Assembly (NCBI GenBank): GCA_947632315.1
Contig: CANROV010000085.1
Span: 1-7,922 of the forward strand
DNA: 7,922 nt
Direction: 5' to 3'
Origin: Candidatus Gastranaerophilales bacterium
GTDB lineage: Bacteria > Cyanobacteriota > Vampirovibrionia > Gastranaerophilales > Gastranaerophilaceae
In this document: positions 1-5,855 of the stretch, piece after piece
Position numbering within the stretch: position 1 is the first letter of the stretch
Layout of the letters: each line of letters begins with the position of its first letter
Notes under the pieces: model-generated
What the model was told of the DNA's origin: nothing
Database searches by the model: none
The model's input: the letters and a program-made list of their open reading frames with translations, nothing else
Position numbers and translations under genes: made by a program

Positions 1-619
1 TATATTCTTCCACTGATTTATACAATTTATACAGACCGTTTATTTTATCTTTATCCCATTTTTCATAATCATCGCCATTATTTCCGAAACTTAATATTTT
101 AGCTGTTGTTTTTACATCATTTAACGGTAAAAATTCTCTGCCTATTAAATCACCGTCAAATGATAATGCTGCAACAACAGGTGCTTCCTCTGATGGTGCT
201 ATTATTAGTGCGGGATTTACTTCCTCTATCATTACTACAAGCCTGGCAGGCAGCCAAAATCTTCTGACATAAGCTCTTTTTATCGGAGGTAATTTTTCTA
301 TCTGCTCTGTTATTTTGGCAGGATTGATTTTATATATGGGAATATCTTGCAGTGGTACTTTTTTCATTTCTGCTATTATTCTGTTGCTTTTTACTATTTT
401 ATTCCCTAATATTTCCAATTTTGACTTGTTTGTATATAAATCATTTCCTAAATACCAATTTGGGCCTGTGTATCCTTTATATATTAAGTAAAAAATGAAA
501 AGTATAAATATAAATCTTATGAATTTATATAATCTTCTGACAGTAATTCCGCTCCGCCTTGCTTTTCGGCGGAGTTTCTGCCTTTTCATTCTTCTTTCTA
601 CAATATATTCGGATGACAT
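1..619 (-). CDS. ftsQ: Cell division protein FtsQ/DivIB, N-terminal part (3' end off the left edge)
   Basis: The frame is open from an ATG at 619-617 to the window edge, giving 206 codons with no stop. Residues 1-33 form a very basic cytoplasmic tail rich in Arg and Lys. One hydrophobic segment follows at about 34-48 (IRFIFILFIFYLIYK). A POTRA-type domain starts near residue 67 with LEILGNKIV and ends in the family pattern of Pro, basic residues and hydrophobic strands (LPPIKRAYVRRFWLPARL, then VNPAL). This is the FtsQ/DivIB layout: a bitopic inner-membrane protein whose POTRA and beta domains bridge FtsB/FtsL and FtsK/FtsW in the divisome. The ATG directly abuts the ddl stop (TAG-ATG), so translation is probably coupled. 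An in-frame ATG at codon 11, preceded by an A/G-rich AGAAAGAAG, is an alternative start. The C-terminal beta domain lies mostly outside the window. Identity as FtsQ rests on architecture plus gene order, because sequence conservation in this family is low. Confidence 0.88.
   Translation of the reverse strand, partial: MSSEYIVERRMKRQKLRRKARRSGITVRRLYKFIRFIFILFIFYLIYKGYTGPNWYLGNDLYTNKSKLEILGNKIVKSNRIIAEMKKVPLQDIPIYKINPAKITEQIEKLPPIKRAYVRRFWLPARLVVMIEEVNPALIIAPSEEAPVVAALSFDGDLIGREFLPLNDVKTTAKILSFGNNGDDYEKWDKDKINGLYKLYKSVEEY
552..574 (-). repeat. GC-rich perfect hairpin inside the ftsQ 5' coding region
   Basis: CTCCGCC and GGCGGAG form a perfect 7-bp stem with a 9-nt loop, about 46-68 nt downstream of the ftsQ ATG. 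It encodes part of the basic cytoplasmic tail (codons 16-23). There is no T-run after it on either strand, so it does not look like an intrinsic terminator. It stands out because the flanking DNA is very AT-rich. A role in slowing translation or stabilising mRNA is possible, but so is a by-product of clustered Arg codons (CGC, CGA, CGG). Confidence 0.5.
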
Positions 620-1573
620 CTATTTATTTAATCCCGCATTATTAAGTATTAATAGGACAAGTTCGTCATAACTAATATCCATAGCTTTTGCTTGTGCAGG
701 TAAATCGCTTATATCTGTCATGCCGGGGCTTGTGTTAATTTCCAAAAGATAAGGTGTATCATTCATCATCATAAAATCAATTCTTGATACCCCCCTGCAG
801 CCTGCCGTTTCAAATGCTTTAACTGCAATTTCTTTTACTTTTTTTGCTGTTTCTTCCTTTAGTCTTGCAGGAATTATAAAATCTGACATCCCTTTTGTAT
901 ATTTTGCTTCAAAATCATACCATTCTGTTTTGGGCCTTATTTCAAGTATTTCGGTCGCAAATGGTTTATTATCCTTTTCCAGTACCCCGACAGTAACAAA
1001 AAATCCGTCTATAAACTCTTCTATCAATACATCATCATTGTATTTTACAGCCAAATTATACGCTTCTTGAAGTTCCTCTTTTTTGTTTACTTTCGTCATT
1101 CCAAAGCTTGAACCTTCGCTGACGGGTTTTGTAAATAGCGGATATTTGAGATTTTTTGTTTTTTCAAATATATCTTCGCCTTTTTTTACGAATGCGGATT
1201 TTGCCATTACTATATCTGGACATGTTGATAATATTCTTTTTGTATATTCCTTGTTCATTGTGATAGCACTTGCCATTACTCCACAGCCTGTGTATTCGAT
1301 TCCCAAAAGCTCAAGTATACCTTGTATACATCCGTCTTCACCGTATTTCCCGTGAAGTGCATTATATGCAACTTTTATATTTTTCTCTTTTAAATTTTTT
1401 ACTATGTCTCTATCAACAGTAATAATTTCTGCGTTTATATATCCTAATCTTTTTAGAGCTTCACACACGTTTTTCCCTGACCGTAATGAAACTTCTCTTT
1501 CACTTGATAATCCGCCGGCTAAAACTCCTATTTTTGTATCTGCCGAATATTTTCTTTCGTTATATTTTCCCAT
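620..1573 (-). CDS. ddl: D-alanine--D-alanine ligase
   Basis: This 317-residue ATP-grasp enzyme of usual length joins two D-Ala with ATP hydrolysis in the cytoplasm, making the dipeptide that MurF adds to the peptidoglycan stem. The N-terminal D-Ala site motif SSEREVSL is at 23-30 (E25 matches E. coli DdlB E15). The NALHGKYGEDG block is at 71-81. The ATP and serine loop KPVSEGSSFGM is at 149-159 (K149 and S155 match DdlB K144 and S150). The omega-loop EAKY at 222-225 keeps the Tyr typical of D-Ala-D-Ala rather than D-Ala-D-Lac ligases. The metal and phosphate region SRIDF is at 263-267 and EINTSPGMT at 278-286. One oddity is FIDGFFVTVGVL at 187-198, where the family's ribose-binding Glu (DdlB E187) aligns with F192. 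The start is ATG 1573-1571, which overlaps the end of murB by 46 nt. No ATG, GTG or TTG lies between it and the conserved core, so a shorter start is unlikely. The Shine-Dalgarno is weak (ACGGACGAG), suggesting coupling to murB. Confidence 0.96.
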   Translation of the reverse strand: MGKYNERKYSADTKIGVLAGGLSSEREVSLRSGKNVCEALKRLGYINAEIITVDRDIVKNLKEKNIKVAYNALHGKYGEDGCIQGILELLGIEYTGCGVMASAITMNKEYTKRILSTCPDIVMAKSAFVKKGEDIFEKTKNLKYPLFTKPVSEGSSFGMTKVNKKEELQEAYNLAVKYNDDVLIEEFIDGFFVTVGVLEKDNKPFATEILEIRPKTEWYDFEAKYTKGMSDFIIPARLKEETAKKVKEIAVKAFETAGCRGVSRIDFMMMNDTPYLLEINTSPGMTDISDLPAQAKAMDISYDELVLLILNNAGLNK

Positions 1574-2448
1574 AATTTATACTCGTCCGTTTCTTTATCA
1601 CCTATATATATTATTTCGGGTTCTAATTCTATTGTATATTTTTCTTTTACTTTTGAATACATTTTATTCATTAATGTTAAAACATCTAAAGATGCAGCAT
1701 TATTTTTATTAATTATGAAGTTAGCGTGTTTTTCATATACACAGGCACCGCCTTCTTCTTCTCCTTTAAATCCGCATAAATCAAGAAGTCTTCCTGCTGA
1801 ATCATTTTCAGGATTCTTAAATATACTGCCTGCGTTTCCGTATACTAATGATGGCTGTCTTAATTTTCTGAATTCTATATTTCTTTCCATTAATTCATTT
1901 ATTTTATTATAATCTCCTCTGTTTAGCTCAAATTCAGCCTCAAGAATAATATAGTTGTTGTTTATAACAGATTTTCTGTATTCAAATTGCATTTCATTTC
2001 TGTTAAATTCAACAATTGAATGATTTTTTATATCATAAATTTTTGCACGGATGAATGTGTCTGATATAGCTTGATTGTGTGCGGAAGCATTCATCTTTAT
2101 CATTCCTCCGAAACTTCCGGGAAATCCTATTAAAAATTCGAATCCCGTTAAATTCCTTTTTCTGCACTCATTTGCTATAACTGCACCTTTAGTACCTGCT
2201 GAAACTTTTACTTTGTTTTCGTTAAATTCATAACTGTTTATTTTATTTGTCAATATTATTTTTTTATTAATATTAGCTGATGAAAATAAAACATTAGAAC
2301 AGTTTCCCAATATATAATCATAGTTTTTTGATTTTAACAGCTGTGTTAATTCACTAACAGAAGAAGGGAATACGGCTTCTTTTACCTTCCCTCCTATTTT
2401 AAATGTTGTATGTTTTTTTATTTCATAATCATTATATATTTCTAACAT
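1528..2448 (-). CDS. murB: UDP-N-acetylenolpyruvoylglucosamine reductase (MurB)
   Basis: This 306-residue FAD enzyme reduces UDP-GlcNAc-enolpyruvate to UDP-MurNAc with NADPH, the second committed step of peptidoglycan precursor synthesis. The family opening HTTFKIGG is at 13-20. The FAD pyrophosphate loop is at 47-54 as LGNCSNVL, where most members have LGxGSNxL. The second FAD block GFPGSFGGMIKMNASA is at 108-123, the YR-S motif at 157-160, and the catalytic-Ser strand NAGSIFKNP at 205-213 (S208). GFKGEEEGGACV is at 226-237, KHANFI at 240-245, and the catalytic Glu is E278 in LEPE. Spacing between these blocks suggests the shorter type II MurB, though I did not align it. About 23 residues follow the last conserved strand, and most of that tail is the segment overlapping ddl. 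The ATG at 2448-2446 overlaps the murC stop by 7 nt. The nearest SD-like AGGA is 12 nt away, so coupled translation is likely. Confidence 0.96.
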   Translation of the reverse strand: MLEIYNDYEIKKHTTFKIGGKVKEAVFPSSVSELTQLLKSKNYDYILGNCSNVLFSSANINKKIILTNKINSYEFNENKVKVSAGTKGAVIANECRKRNLTGFEFLIGFPGSFGGMIKMNASAHNQAISDTFIRAKIYDIKNHSIVEFNRNEMQFEYRKSVINNNYIILEAEFELNRGDYNKINELMERNIEFRKLRQPSLVYGNAGSIFKNPENDSAGRLLDLCGFKGEEEGGACVYEKHANFIINKNNAASLDVLTLMNKMYSKVKEKYTIELEPEIIYIGDKETDEYKLWENITKENIRQIQK

Positions 2449-3845
2449 TTTATTTTTTGTTCCTGAAATTTTGCCTCCAGATATTTTCCAAGCTGAGTAA
2501 TTGTTCCTGCGCCTAATGTAACAACAATATCACCTTCTTTTAGTTCTGAAAATATGCTGTCTGCAATTTCTTTCATATTCCCTTTTATATATGTATTATT
2601 TACTGAACTAAGTTCTTGTGAAAATATACTTGAGTTAATTCCGCTGATTTCAGCTTCACCTGCGGGAAATACATCTGTTATATATAACTTATCGGCAGAA
2701 TTAAAAGACGTTTTAAATTCGTTCCAGAGTGATTGTAATCTTGTATATCTGTGAGGCTGAAATATTGCTACCAATCGATTATCTTTATTTATTGCCGATT
2801 TTATTCCGTTTAGTGTTGTTTTTATTTCACTCGGATGATGGGCATAATCATCATATATTGTTATGTTATTAAATTCACATACTTTTTGAAATCTTCTGCC
2901 CATACCGCTGAAGCTTGTAAAATGATTCTTTATTTCTGTAATATCAATGCCTGATTCAATTAAAGCGCAAGCTACGGCAAGTGCATTGTATACATTATGA
3001 ATTCCGGGAATTGACATTTTTATGTTTGTTATCAATTCATTCTTTTTATATATATCAAATGAAGAACCGAAGTTTTCAAATTTAATATTTTTTGCAGTGT
3101 AGTCTGCATTCTCAATGCCAAAAGTGATATAGTTATAATCGGAATGTAATTCAATAAATTTTTTACTTCCTGCATTGTCATTATTAATTATTACTGTTTG
3201 CTCAGGTTTATTTTGCAAATAGATATTAAATGTTTTAGCAATATCTGTATATCCGTTTTTATAATGGTCAAGATGGTCTTCTTCGATATTGTTTATAACG
3301 GCTATATCTGTAGAATATTTTTCTATGGTACCGTCTGACTCATCAAGTTCAGCTATAAAATATTTCTTTTCATCAAATTCCGCATTCGTATTAAGTTCGG
3401 GAATTATACCGCCAACAATAAAAGAAGGGTGTTTCATAGCTTTTGAAAGTATATAAGAACATAATCCCGATGTGGTTGTTTTTCCGTGTGTACCGGAAAA
3501 ACCTATAAATAATCCGTTTTCATCTTGTGAAAATTCATCTGAAATTATTTTCAGAATATCAGAGCGATGATATATTTTCAGCCCTAATTTTATTGCTTTT
3601 AATATTTCAGGATTATCATCTTTTACTGCAGAACTTGCGATAATCGTCATATCATTTGAAATTAAAGATTCATTATGACCTATTGTTACTTTTATTCCCA
3701 TATTTTCAAGCAGATGGGTATATTTGCTTTCAACAATATCAGAACCTGAAACAACTGCCCCTCTTTGAAAAAGATATTTTGCAATTGCACTCATTCCCAC
3801 TCCGCCGATTGCTATAAGATGAAATTTTTTACCTTCTATGCTCAT
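2442..3845 (-). CDS. murC: UDP-N-acetylmuramate--L-alanine ligase (MurC)
   Basis: This cytoplasmic Mur ligase of 467 residues (normal length) adds L-Ala to UDP-MurNAc using ATP. It carries the three Mur ligase domains. The N-terminal Rossmann UDP-binding domain starts with IGGVGMSAIA at 13-22. The central ATPase domain has the P-loop GTHGKTTTS at 118-126, ELDESDGT at 166-173 and NNIEEDHLDHY at 185-195. The C-terminal domain includes PGIHNVYNALA at 280-290, GMGRRFQ at 314-320, YDDYAHHPSEI at 331-341, FQPHRYTR at 362-369 and TLGAGTI at 443-449. DDYAHHP and the length identify MurC rather than Mpl, MurD, MurE or MurF. The ATG start has GGGAA about 8 nt upstream, and there is no in-frame alternative start nearby. 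It is the first gene of the murC-murB-ddl-ftsQ operon; murG, its common upstream partner, is absent, since the next gene is divergent. I found no convincing -35/-10 pair for it in 3846-3986. Confidence 0.98.
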   Translation of the reverse strand: MSIEGKKFHLIAIGGVGMSAIAKYLFQRGAVVSGSDIVESKYTHLLENMGIKVTIGHNESLISNDMTIIASSAVKDDNPEILKAIKLGLKIYHRSDILKIISDEFSQDENGLFIGFSGTHGKTTTSGLCSYILSKAMKHPSFIVGGIIPELNTNAEFDEKKYFIAELDESDGTIEKYSTDIAVINNIEEDHLDHYKNGYTDIAKTFNIYLQNKPEQTVIINNDNAGSKKFIELHSDYNYITFGIENADYTAKNIKFENFGSSFDIYKKNELITNIKMSIPGIHNVYNALAVACALIESGIDITEIKNHFTSFSGMGRRFQKVCEFNNITIYDDYAHHPSEIKTTLNGIKSAINKDNRLVAIFQPHRYTRLQSLWNEFKTSFNSADKLYITDVFPAGEAEISGINSSIFSQELSSVNNTYIKGNMKEIADSIFSELKEGDIVVTLGAGTITQLGKYLEAKFQEQKIKC

Positions 3846-3926
3846 GAATAAATTCCCATATCCTCTTTTTATAATTTACTATAAAAACATTTATTTATTA
3901 AAAATTTTTTATAAAATATTGTCTGC

Positions 3927-3955
3927 TTGTAATATTATTAAAAAAATTGTACAAT
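3927..3955 (+). promoter_or_regulatory. Sigma70-type promoter for the symporter gene
   Basis: TTGTAA (3927-3932) and TACAAT (3950-3955) are separated by exactly 17 nt. This would start transcription near 3962 and leave a leader of about 25 nt before the ATG at 3987, with AAGAGG (3976-3981) as ribosome site 5 nt before the start. Chance matches are common in such AT-rich DNA, but position, spacing and orientation all fit. Confidence 0.6.
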
Positions 3956-3962
3956 TAGTACA
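3948..3962. promoter_or_regulatory. Inverted repeat across the symporter -10/start, possible operator
   Basis: TGTAC-AATTA-GTACA is a perfect 5-bp inverted repeat overlapping the predicted -10 box and transcription start. It also overlaps an 8-bp palindrome TTGTACAA (3947-3954). A repressor bound here would block the symporter promoter. The arms are short, so it could be chance, and no regulator gene lies in the window. Confidence 0.3.
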
Positions 3963-3986
3963 CTATAGTATGAATAAGAGGTTAAT

Positions 3987-5327
3987 ATGAAATTACACGT
4001 ACAGACTTTATTTGTAGCAATAGGATTGGGAATAAAGAGAAACTGGCATATATTTTTGGCTATAATTCTTGGTATTATAGTAGGGAATTGGATATTTAAA
4101 GGACAAGTATTTCCGCCCAATATTGCACAATTCTTTATAAAAATTTTAAATATTATAGGTCAAGCATTTATAAAAATTATTCAAATGGTAGTAATACCGC
4201 TTGTATGCAGTGCTATTGTTGTTGGTATTTCAAGTATCGGTGATAGTAAGCAAATTGGCAAGTTTGGTACTAAAATGGTAATTTATTACGGTATTATTAC
4301 TTTTTTGGCTGTTTTAATAGGTGCTGTATTAGTTTTATCTTTTAGACCGGGTGATGGAGTTCAGGATTTTATAACACAAGCAGCTACGCTTGAAATTCAA
4401 AGTTCTGTTAAGACAGCTATGGCGCAGCAGGAAGGATTTGGGGCTTTATTGCTCGGAATGATTCCGCAAAATCCTTTGGAATCACTTGCTAAAGGTGAAA
4501 TGATTCCGATTATATTCTTTGCATTAATATTTTCTTTAGCATTATCAAAAGTTGGCGAGATAAACAGACCTATAGTATCATTCTTTGAATCGGTATTTGC
4601 TGCAACAATGAAAGTAACTGACTGGATTATGATAATTGCCGCTCCCGGTATATTTGCTTTAACGACTGTAGCTGTATCAAATTATGGATTAGATATATTT
4701 TCTACAATCTCCAAGTTCTTTGGAGTTGTGTTCTTAGGTTTTTGTATTCAACTTTTTGTTGTTTATCCGTTATTGATGAAAATATTCTCTAAAGTGCCTG
4801 TTGGTACATTTTATACTGCTATTATAGAAGCTTTATTGGTTGCATTTGGTACTGCAAGCAGCAGTGCTACATTACCGTTAACAATTGCGTGCTGTGAAAA
4901 AAGAGGTATTTCTCATAAAGTATGCAGTTTTGTATTACCGTTAGGAGCTACGTTAAATATGGATGGCACTGCTTTATTTCAGACTATTGCCGTTATATTC
5001 TTGACTCAGGCTTATGATGTTAATCTTGGACTTATTCAAATTATTATGATTATGATTCTGGCTATTATCGCTTCAAGTACTTGTGCAGGCATTCCTGGTG
5101 CCGGATTAATTACTATAGCTCTTGTATTAAACGGACTTGGTTTAAGACAAGAACAATTAGTTGTAGGCTTTGCATTCCTTTTTGCTATTGACAGAGTTGT
5201 TGATATGATTAGAACTACGGTTAATGTCGCAAGTGATGCCGTTGTTGCTGCCGTTATTGCTGATAATGAAAATGAAATTAATTATGATTTATTAAATAAT
5301 CCTGACGAATTCAAGGATATAATATAA
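3987..5327 (+). CDS. Dicarboxylate/amino acid:cation symporter (DAACS/SLC1 family, GltP-GltT-DctA type)
   Basis: This 446-residue inner-membrane protein imports an acidic amino acid or dicarboxylate driven by Na+ or H+. Hydrophobic segments run throughout (e.g. 21-34, 62-84, 97-118, 171-186, 214-230, 242-262). The SLC1 transport core is clear. Hairpin 1 has ASSSATLP at 290-297, TM7 has the Na+ motif NMDGT at 324-328, hairpin 2 has SSTCAGIPGAG at 363-373, and TM8 has DRVVDMIRTTVNVASD at 402-417. By alignment to archaeal GltPh, D402, D406, R409, N413 and D417 match D390, D394, R397, N401 and D405. R409 argues for a substrate with a carboxylate side chain rather than a neutral one. The hairpin 1 sequence is close to eukaryotic EAATs. 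A290 and M407 occupy the two positions where other members carry an extra Arg, and S416 replaces the usual Gly before the last Asp. The gene is monocistronic and divergent from murC. The exact substrate cannot be read from sequence, so no symbol is given. Confidence 0.93.
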   Translation: MKLHVQTLFVAIGLGIKRNWHIFLAIILGIIVGNWIFKGQVFPPNIAQFFIKILNIIGQAFIKIIQMVVIPLVCSAIVVGISSIGDSKQIGKFGTKMVIYYGIITFLAVLIGAVLVLSFRPGDGVQDFITQAATLEIQSSVKTAMAQQEGFGALLLGMIPQNPLESLAKGEMIPIIFFALIFSLALSKVGEINRPIVSFFESVFAATMKVTDWIMIIAAPGIFALTTVAVSNYGLDIFSTISKFFGVVFLGFCIQLFVVYPLLMKIFSKVPVGTFYTAIIEALLVAFGTASSSATLPLTIACCEKRGISHKVCSFVLPLGATLNMDGTALFQTIAVIFLTQAYDVNLGLIQIIMIMILAIIASSTCAGIPGAGLITIALVLNGLGLRQEQLVVGFAFLFAIDRVVDMIRTTVNVASDAVVAAVIADNENEINYDLLNNPDEFKDII

Positions 5328-5350
5328 TTTAATTTATTTTTGATTTCGAT

Positions 5351-5379
5351 AAAAAAATAGAGTCCCAAATAGGGACTCT
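5351..5379 (-). terminator. Intrinsic terminator shared by the convergent small gene and symporter
   Basis: AGAGTCCC (5359-5366) and GGGACTCT (5372-5379) form a perfect 8-bp stem with a 5-nt loop. Read on the minus strand it is followed by ATTTTTTT (5358-5351), giving a strong terminator about 15 nt after the stop of the small cysteine-rich gene. Read on the plus strand the tail is TTAAATTT, weaker but usable for the symporter, which ends at 5327. It probably works in both directions between these convergent genes. Confidence 0.88.
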
Positions 5380-5394
5380 TAAATTTATTAAAAA

Positions 5395-5613
5395 TTAATC
5401 TACCAATATTTGTTGTATTTCAACATTTGGCTTTCCAAGCACTCTCACTAACTCTAAAACGGAAGCTTTCATTTGACATCTTTGAGAAGTACCGTTAAAG
5501 AAATCAGTATAAAAGCAGCCTTCACAAACACAACCTCTTTTATAGCATTCTAAAGCCGTATTTGTCCACCTTCTGACCGCTATTGATCTACCCATATCTC
5601 TGCTTCTAAGCAC
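5395..5613 (-). CDS. Small cysteine-rich protein of unknown function
   Basis: This 72-residue protein starts at GTG (5613-5611), chosen because AAGGAGG lies 8 nt upstream; the internal ATG at codon 7 has no such site. It has five cysteines, C23, C28, C30, C33 and C46 (C-x4-C-x-C-x2-C-x12-C), which could bind Zn or an Fe-S cluster. Before them is a basic N-terminus with RRWTNTALECY (14-24); after them a likely amphipathic helix with MKASVLELVRVLGKP (48-62). There is no signal peptide or membrane segment, so it is probably cytoplasmic. The gene stands alone, with its own promoter, SD and terminator, between pheT and the convergent symporter. The motif order feels like a conserved small-protein family that I have seen as 'hypothetical' in Firmicutes-like genomes, but I cannot name it. 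A DNA- or RNA-binding regulator is one possibility; nothing here proves it. That the gene is real is well supported by its signals. Confidence 0.85.
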   Translation of the reverse strand: MLRSRDMGRSIAVRRWTNTALECYKRGCVCEGCFYTDFFNGTSQRCQMKASVLELVRVLGKPNVEIQQILVD

Positions 5614-5620
5614 TAGACTA

Positions 5621-5628
5621 TCCTCCTT
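5621..5628 (-). promoter_or_regulatory. Consensus Shine-Dalgarno deciding the GTG start of the small gene
   Basis: Minus-strand AAGGAGGA is a full anti-16S match, with 8 nt between AAGGAGG and the GTG at 5613. It is the strongest ribosome site I found in the window, unlike the weak sites before murB and ddl. It fixes GTG rather than the ATG six codons later as the start. Confidence 0.85.
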
Positions 5629-5693
5629 GAATTAATCCCCAAATTATTATGTACTGTATTTTTATAGCATGTACGTTACTAACTTATATATTT

Positions 5694-5721
5694 ATTATAA
5701 CTTGTTAGATATCTATTTCAA
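5694..5721 (-). promoter_or_regulatory. Sigma70-type promoter for the small cysteine-rich gene
   Basis: On the minus strand TTGAAA (5721-5716) and a perfect TATAAT (5699-5694) are separated by 16 nt. Transcription would begin near 5687, giving a leader of roughly 74 nt before the GTG at 5613. A small inverted repeat GTTA-C-TAAC (5675-5683) sits just after the predicted start. The rest of the 242-nt gap (5614-5855) holds the pheT terminator and otherwise AT-rich DNA with no recognisable gene. Confidence 0.7.
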
Positions 5722-5805
5722 GAAATTTTATTCAATTATTACGTTATGATACAATTTATTATATTAAATTAATTTGAATATTATATTTATTTGTTGTATA
5801 TACTA

Positions 5806-5840
5806 AAAAATGCCTGTACTATAACTGTACAGGCATTTTT
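5806..5840 (-). terminator. Intrinsic terminator of pheT
   Basis: A perfect 14-bp inverted repeat, AAAAATGCCTGTAC (5806-5819) and GTACAGGCATTTTT (5827-5840), has a 7-nt loop. The GC-containing stem is TGCCTGTAC with an A-run before and a T-run after, so it reads as an intrinsic terminator on either strand. It lies 15 nt beyond the pheT stop codon (5858-5856), and pheT is its obvious user. It also insulates the small gene's promoter from pheT read-through. Confidence 0.93.
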
Positions 5841-5855
5841 AATATATTTGTCAGA

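Noticed and set aside
1404..1712. Plus-strand open frame of 102 codons over the ddl/murB junction
   Set aside because: It lies antisense to two well-conserved genes, has a hydrophobic low-complexity translation and no ribosome site; it is a shadow of the minus-strand coding frames.
3846..3986. A murC promoter sharing the TTGTAA/TTACAA box with the divergent symporter promoter
   Set aside because: The only TATAAA downstream of TTACAA on the minus strand is 13 nt away, too short for a normal promoter; other pairs in this AT-rich stretch are no better than chance.
3938..4120. Minus-strand 60-codon frame overlapping the symporter start
   Set aside because: It is antisense to the conserved symporter N-terminus and its promoter, with no ribosome site or recognisable content.
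5651..5674. Two GTAC boxes in the leader of the small gene, resembling the GTAC arms near the symporter promoter and in the pheT terminator stem
   Set aside because: GTAC is its own reverse complement and short, the spacing differs in each place, and the flanks do not match; a shared regulator is not supported.
5614..5805. Possible riboswitch or small RNA in the pheT to small-gene gap
   Set aside because: The gap is AT-rich and, apart from the promoter and terminator, shows no conserved riboswitch core, T-box or second terminator.
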